This document shows positions 5,452-6,872 of a stretch of 6,872 nucleotides of DNA, in pieces. The translations under genes and the position numbers were made by a program. The notes beneath the pieces were generated by a model that was not told the origin of the DNA, searched no databases, and worked only from the letters and a program-made list of their open reading frames with translations. Position 1 is the first letter of the stretch. Every line of letters starts with the position of its first letter. The DNA comes from an uncultured Mucilaginibacter sp. (lineage in GTDB: Bacteria > Bacteroidota > Bacteroidia > Sphingobacteriales > Sphingobacteriaceae): assembly GCA_946479225.1 (NCBI GenBank), contig CAMLFI010000138.1:1-6872 (forward strand), read 5' to 3'.

Positions 5452-6432
5452 CTACCTTTTCTGGCCCAACTCAATAGGATTATTTATGGGGTTTTTAACA
5501 GGTGCCGGGGCTTTCTCAACTGTTTGCACTTTGGCTGATTCGTTACTACCGCCGCCGCCGCTCCGGGCGGTCCCGTTAGCAACCGATTGAGCAATTGCGC
5601 CGGGATCTTTCATTCCTATAGCAGCAAATTGCGCCGTCATAAAGCCTATGGGGTCTTTTTCCTGCTGGGCTTTCAGCTTATCGTAATCGCTTTTAGCAAT
5701 TTTTACCGGTCCGCCATGATTTATGGGCCCTTCGGGCAAAACCGTTATTTCGGCTACATTTAGCCCGGTGACGCTTTTTATGTAGTCCGGCGGCAGGCCC
5801 TTTGCATTAGCTACGGCAAGGTCGCCCGCTTGTACCTTTTCCAGTCCGGCAAACTTAAATTGCACCTCTTTTTTATCATCACATGCCTCTACAATAAGGC
5901 CTGGCAAACCATTTAATTTCCACGGGCCATTTGTAAATGGCAGCTCGGGCGCAAACCATGCTATCCAGTTGCGGCCCTTATAAGTGGTTGTCGCCTTTTG
6001 AGCACGTATCCCCGAGAAGTTTAGCGTATCTTTTAATATTTTCCAATCTATTCTTTCAATTTCACCTTCTACCAGGTAATTAATAGTCATAGGCTCGAAG
6101 CTTATAAATTTGTTTTGTTTGGCAAACAGGTAATAATGTCCATTTGTAGTGATCCTGGAGTAGGGATGATTGCCCCGAATACCGTTTTTTCTATCTTCCA
6201 GGTTTTTTAAACTCTGATTTACGTGCTGTTCAATCCTGTCTAAACTGGTATAATAGGATGCGTCCTTACCCATCACCAGCAGCATGGCTTCGGTATAAGG
6301 TTTATCGCGTTGGGTAGTATCCCGCACATGAATAAAGTTGTACTGAACTTTAATAAGGGTTGGATAAGACGGCTGTGCGTATGCCGACATTGAAAGCATA
6401 CAGGCACAAAAAATGGTTAATAAACGTTTCAT
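5452..6432 (-). CDS. GLPGLI family exported protein, upstream paralogue
   Basis: A 326-aa GLPGLI family protein, paralogous to its downstream neighbour along its whole length (roughly 60-65% identity by eye). It has the signal peptide MKRLLTIFCACMLSMSAYAQ with a likely cut after YAQ. The two cysteines in the hydrophobic core do not form a lipobox. The signature GPWKLNGLPGLI is at residues 169-180. Block 120-183 differs from the paralogue at only four positions, while residues about 71-116 are largely different, with a short indel. It has Cys in EACDDKK where the neighbour has Tyr. The tail repeats the same plan: KDPIGFMTAQFAAIGMKDP, a shorter Gly-rich linker (about 288-298) and PAPVKNPINNPIEL. 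A terminator-like hairpin after the preceding gene suggests that transcription may begin in the 119-bp gap before this gene. Biochemical function is unknown. Confidence 0.92.
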   Translation of the reverse strand: MKRLLTIFCACMLSMSAYAQPSYPTLIKVQYNFIHVRDTTQRDKPYTEAMLLVMGKDASYYTSLDRIEQHVNQSLKNLEDRKNGIRGNHPYSRITTNGHYYLFAKQNKFISFEPMTINYLVEGEIERIDWKILKDTLNFSGIRAQKATTTYKGRNWIAWFAPELPFTNGPWKLNGLPGLIVEACDDKKEVQFKFAGLEKVQAGDLAVANAKGLPPDYIKSVTGLNVAEITVLPEGPINHGGPVKIAKSDYDKLKAQQEKDPIGFMTAQFAAIGMKDPGAIAQSVANGTARSGGGGSNESAKVQTVEKAPAPVKNPINNPIELGQKR

Positions 6433-6459
6433 AATTTTAAAAATTTAGGTTAAAGTTTG
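6417..6459. repeat. 43-bp identical repeat across the start of the upstream GLPGLI gene, copy 2
   Basis: This is the partner of 5392-5434 at an offset of 1025 bp. It includes the same 27-bp A/T-rich leader directly before the ATG at 6432. Perfect identity in a noncoding leader, while parts of the coding sequence have diverged heavily, points to functional constraint or recent gene conversion at the 5' ends. Confidence 0.85.
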
Positions 6460-6510
6460 GGCAATACCATCCAGGCTACAGCCGGATAGCTGTTAAAATA
6501 TTGTGTCACG

Positions 6511-6540
6511 AAAATTTAAAATGTTGTGGTTACTACAACC
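6511..6540 (-). terminator. Terminator-like stem-loop after the partial - strand gene
   Basis: On the - strand, GGTTGTAGTAACCACAAC (6540-6523) forms a GTTGT/ACAAC stem that continues past one mismatch by two pairs. It is followed by the A/T tract ATTTTAAATTTT (6522-6511). It starts about a dozen bases after the stop codon at 6552. The stem is A/T-rich and the tract is not a pure T-run, so this is a modest candidate. If active, it separates the partial gene from the GLPGLI pair. Confidence 0.35.
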
Positions 6541-6551
6541 GTGCTAATGCT

Positions 6552-6872
6552 TTACGGGGAATCAGATCCTTTCGGGTCTTTCATTCCCAATGCAACGAAC
6601 GCGTCGTATTTTGAGAGGTCGAGATCAGGAAAAAGTTTTTCTGCATTATATTTGCTACCGCTTATGCCTTGCCGCTTACCCGCGTAATCATTAGCAGCAG
6701 CATCAAAAGTGTAAAGCTCGGCTTCGTCATGCACCACTCCGTCAACAATAAAAGCCACCTTTGCATTGTGGGGCAGGGTTGCCATCATTTTTGAGCCCGA
6801 GCGGCTTAAAACCTGCATTATATCTTCGCCATTACCCAAACTTACACGCTGATAAAATTTATCATTACTTAA
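6552..6872 (-). CDS. Unrecognised protein, C-terminal part (5' truncated by window edge)
   Basis: The frame is open from the window edge (LSNDKFYQRVSLGNGED...) to TAA at 6552, giving at least 106 residues; the true start is outside. The TTG at 6839 is internal and not a convincing start. The visible part has no signal peptide or membrane helix. It contains KVAFIVDGVVHDEAELYTFD, faintly like the VDG turn of plug-type domains, and the ending SKYDAFVALGMKDPKGSDSP. The FVALGMKDP element closely matches FAAIGMKDP near the C-terminus of the adjacent GLPGLI protein. It is co-directional with the GLPGLI genes, 119 bp upstream of the first. I cannot assign a family; an exported or envelope protein of the same locus is plausible but unproven. 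Confidence 0.75.
   Translation of the reverse strand, partial: LSNDKFYQRVSLGNGEDIMQVLSRSGSKMMATLPHNAKVAFIVDGVVHDEAELYTFDAAANDYAGKRQGISGSKYNAEKLFPDLDLSKYDAFVALGMKDPKGSDSP

Noticed and set aside
6552..6839. Complete 95-aa gene starting at TTG 6839
   Set aside because: The frame stays open to the window edge and the TTG has no start context, so this is the end of a longer gene.

Overview
The window looks like a chromosomal segment of a Bacteroidota member, most likely Sphingobacteriaceae (Mucilaginibacter/Pedobacter-like). The evidence is two GLPGLI-family exported proteins, a TonB-receptor-like outer-membrane barrel with a carboxypeptidase-regulatory-like front domain, A/T-rich translation starts without clear Shine-Dalgarno sequences, and intergenic palindromes of the type scattered through such genomes. 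The genus is inferred from gene content and style, not from a marker gene.

Layout. (1) Bases 1-659, + strand: the 3' end of polA, the polymerase palm/fingers of DNA polymerase I; its 5' part lies outside the window. (2) Bases 660-807: noncoding, with a 12-bp tandem direct repeat and half of a REP-like palindrome. (3) Bases 808-1162, + strand: a small unrecognised gene ending in a two-CxxC zinc-ribbon-like tail. It is split between two frames at a C4A5 run, so it is either a frameshifted pseudogene or two overlapping ORFs. (4) Bases 1163-1540: about 380 bp without a gene, holding two compact hairpins and a striking cluster of GTTTCA/TGAAAC hexamers at roughly 10-bp spacing. This is also where + and - strand transcription converge.

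(5) From 6872 down to 1541 everything is on the - strand. In transcription order it holds the C-terminal part of an unrecognised protein (6872-6552), two tandem GLPGLI-family paralogues (6432-5452 and 5407-4418), a nested palindromic repeat (4285-4379), and an 880-aa TonB-dependent-receptor-like beta-barrel protein (4183-1541). The two GLPGLI genes arose by tandem duplication. Their central block is almost unchanged, one surface-like block has diverged strongly, and a 43-bp stretch across the start codon and 27-bp leader is identical.

How the genes may work together: GLPGLI proteins are exported and often sit beside TonB-receptor-like barrels in Bacteroidota, so the three complete - strand genes plausibly form one envelope module, with two variant periplasmic partners and one outer-membrane barrel. 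The substrate and biochemical role cannot be read from the sequence. polA is unrelated housekeeping at the edge.
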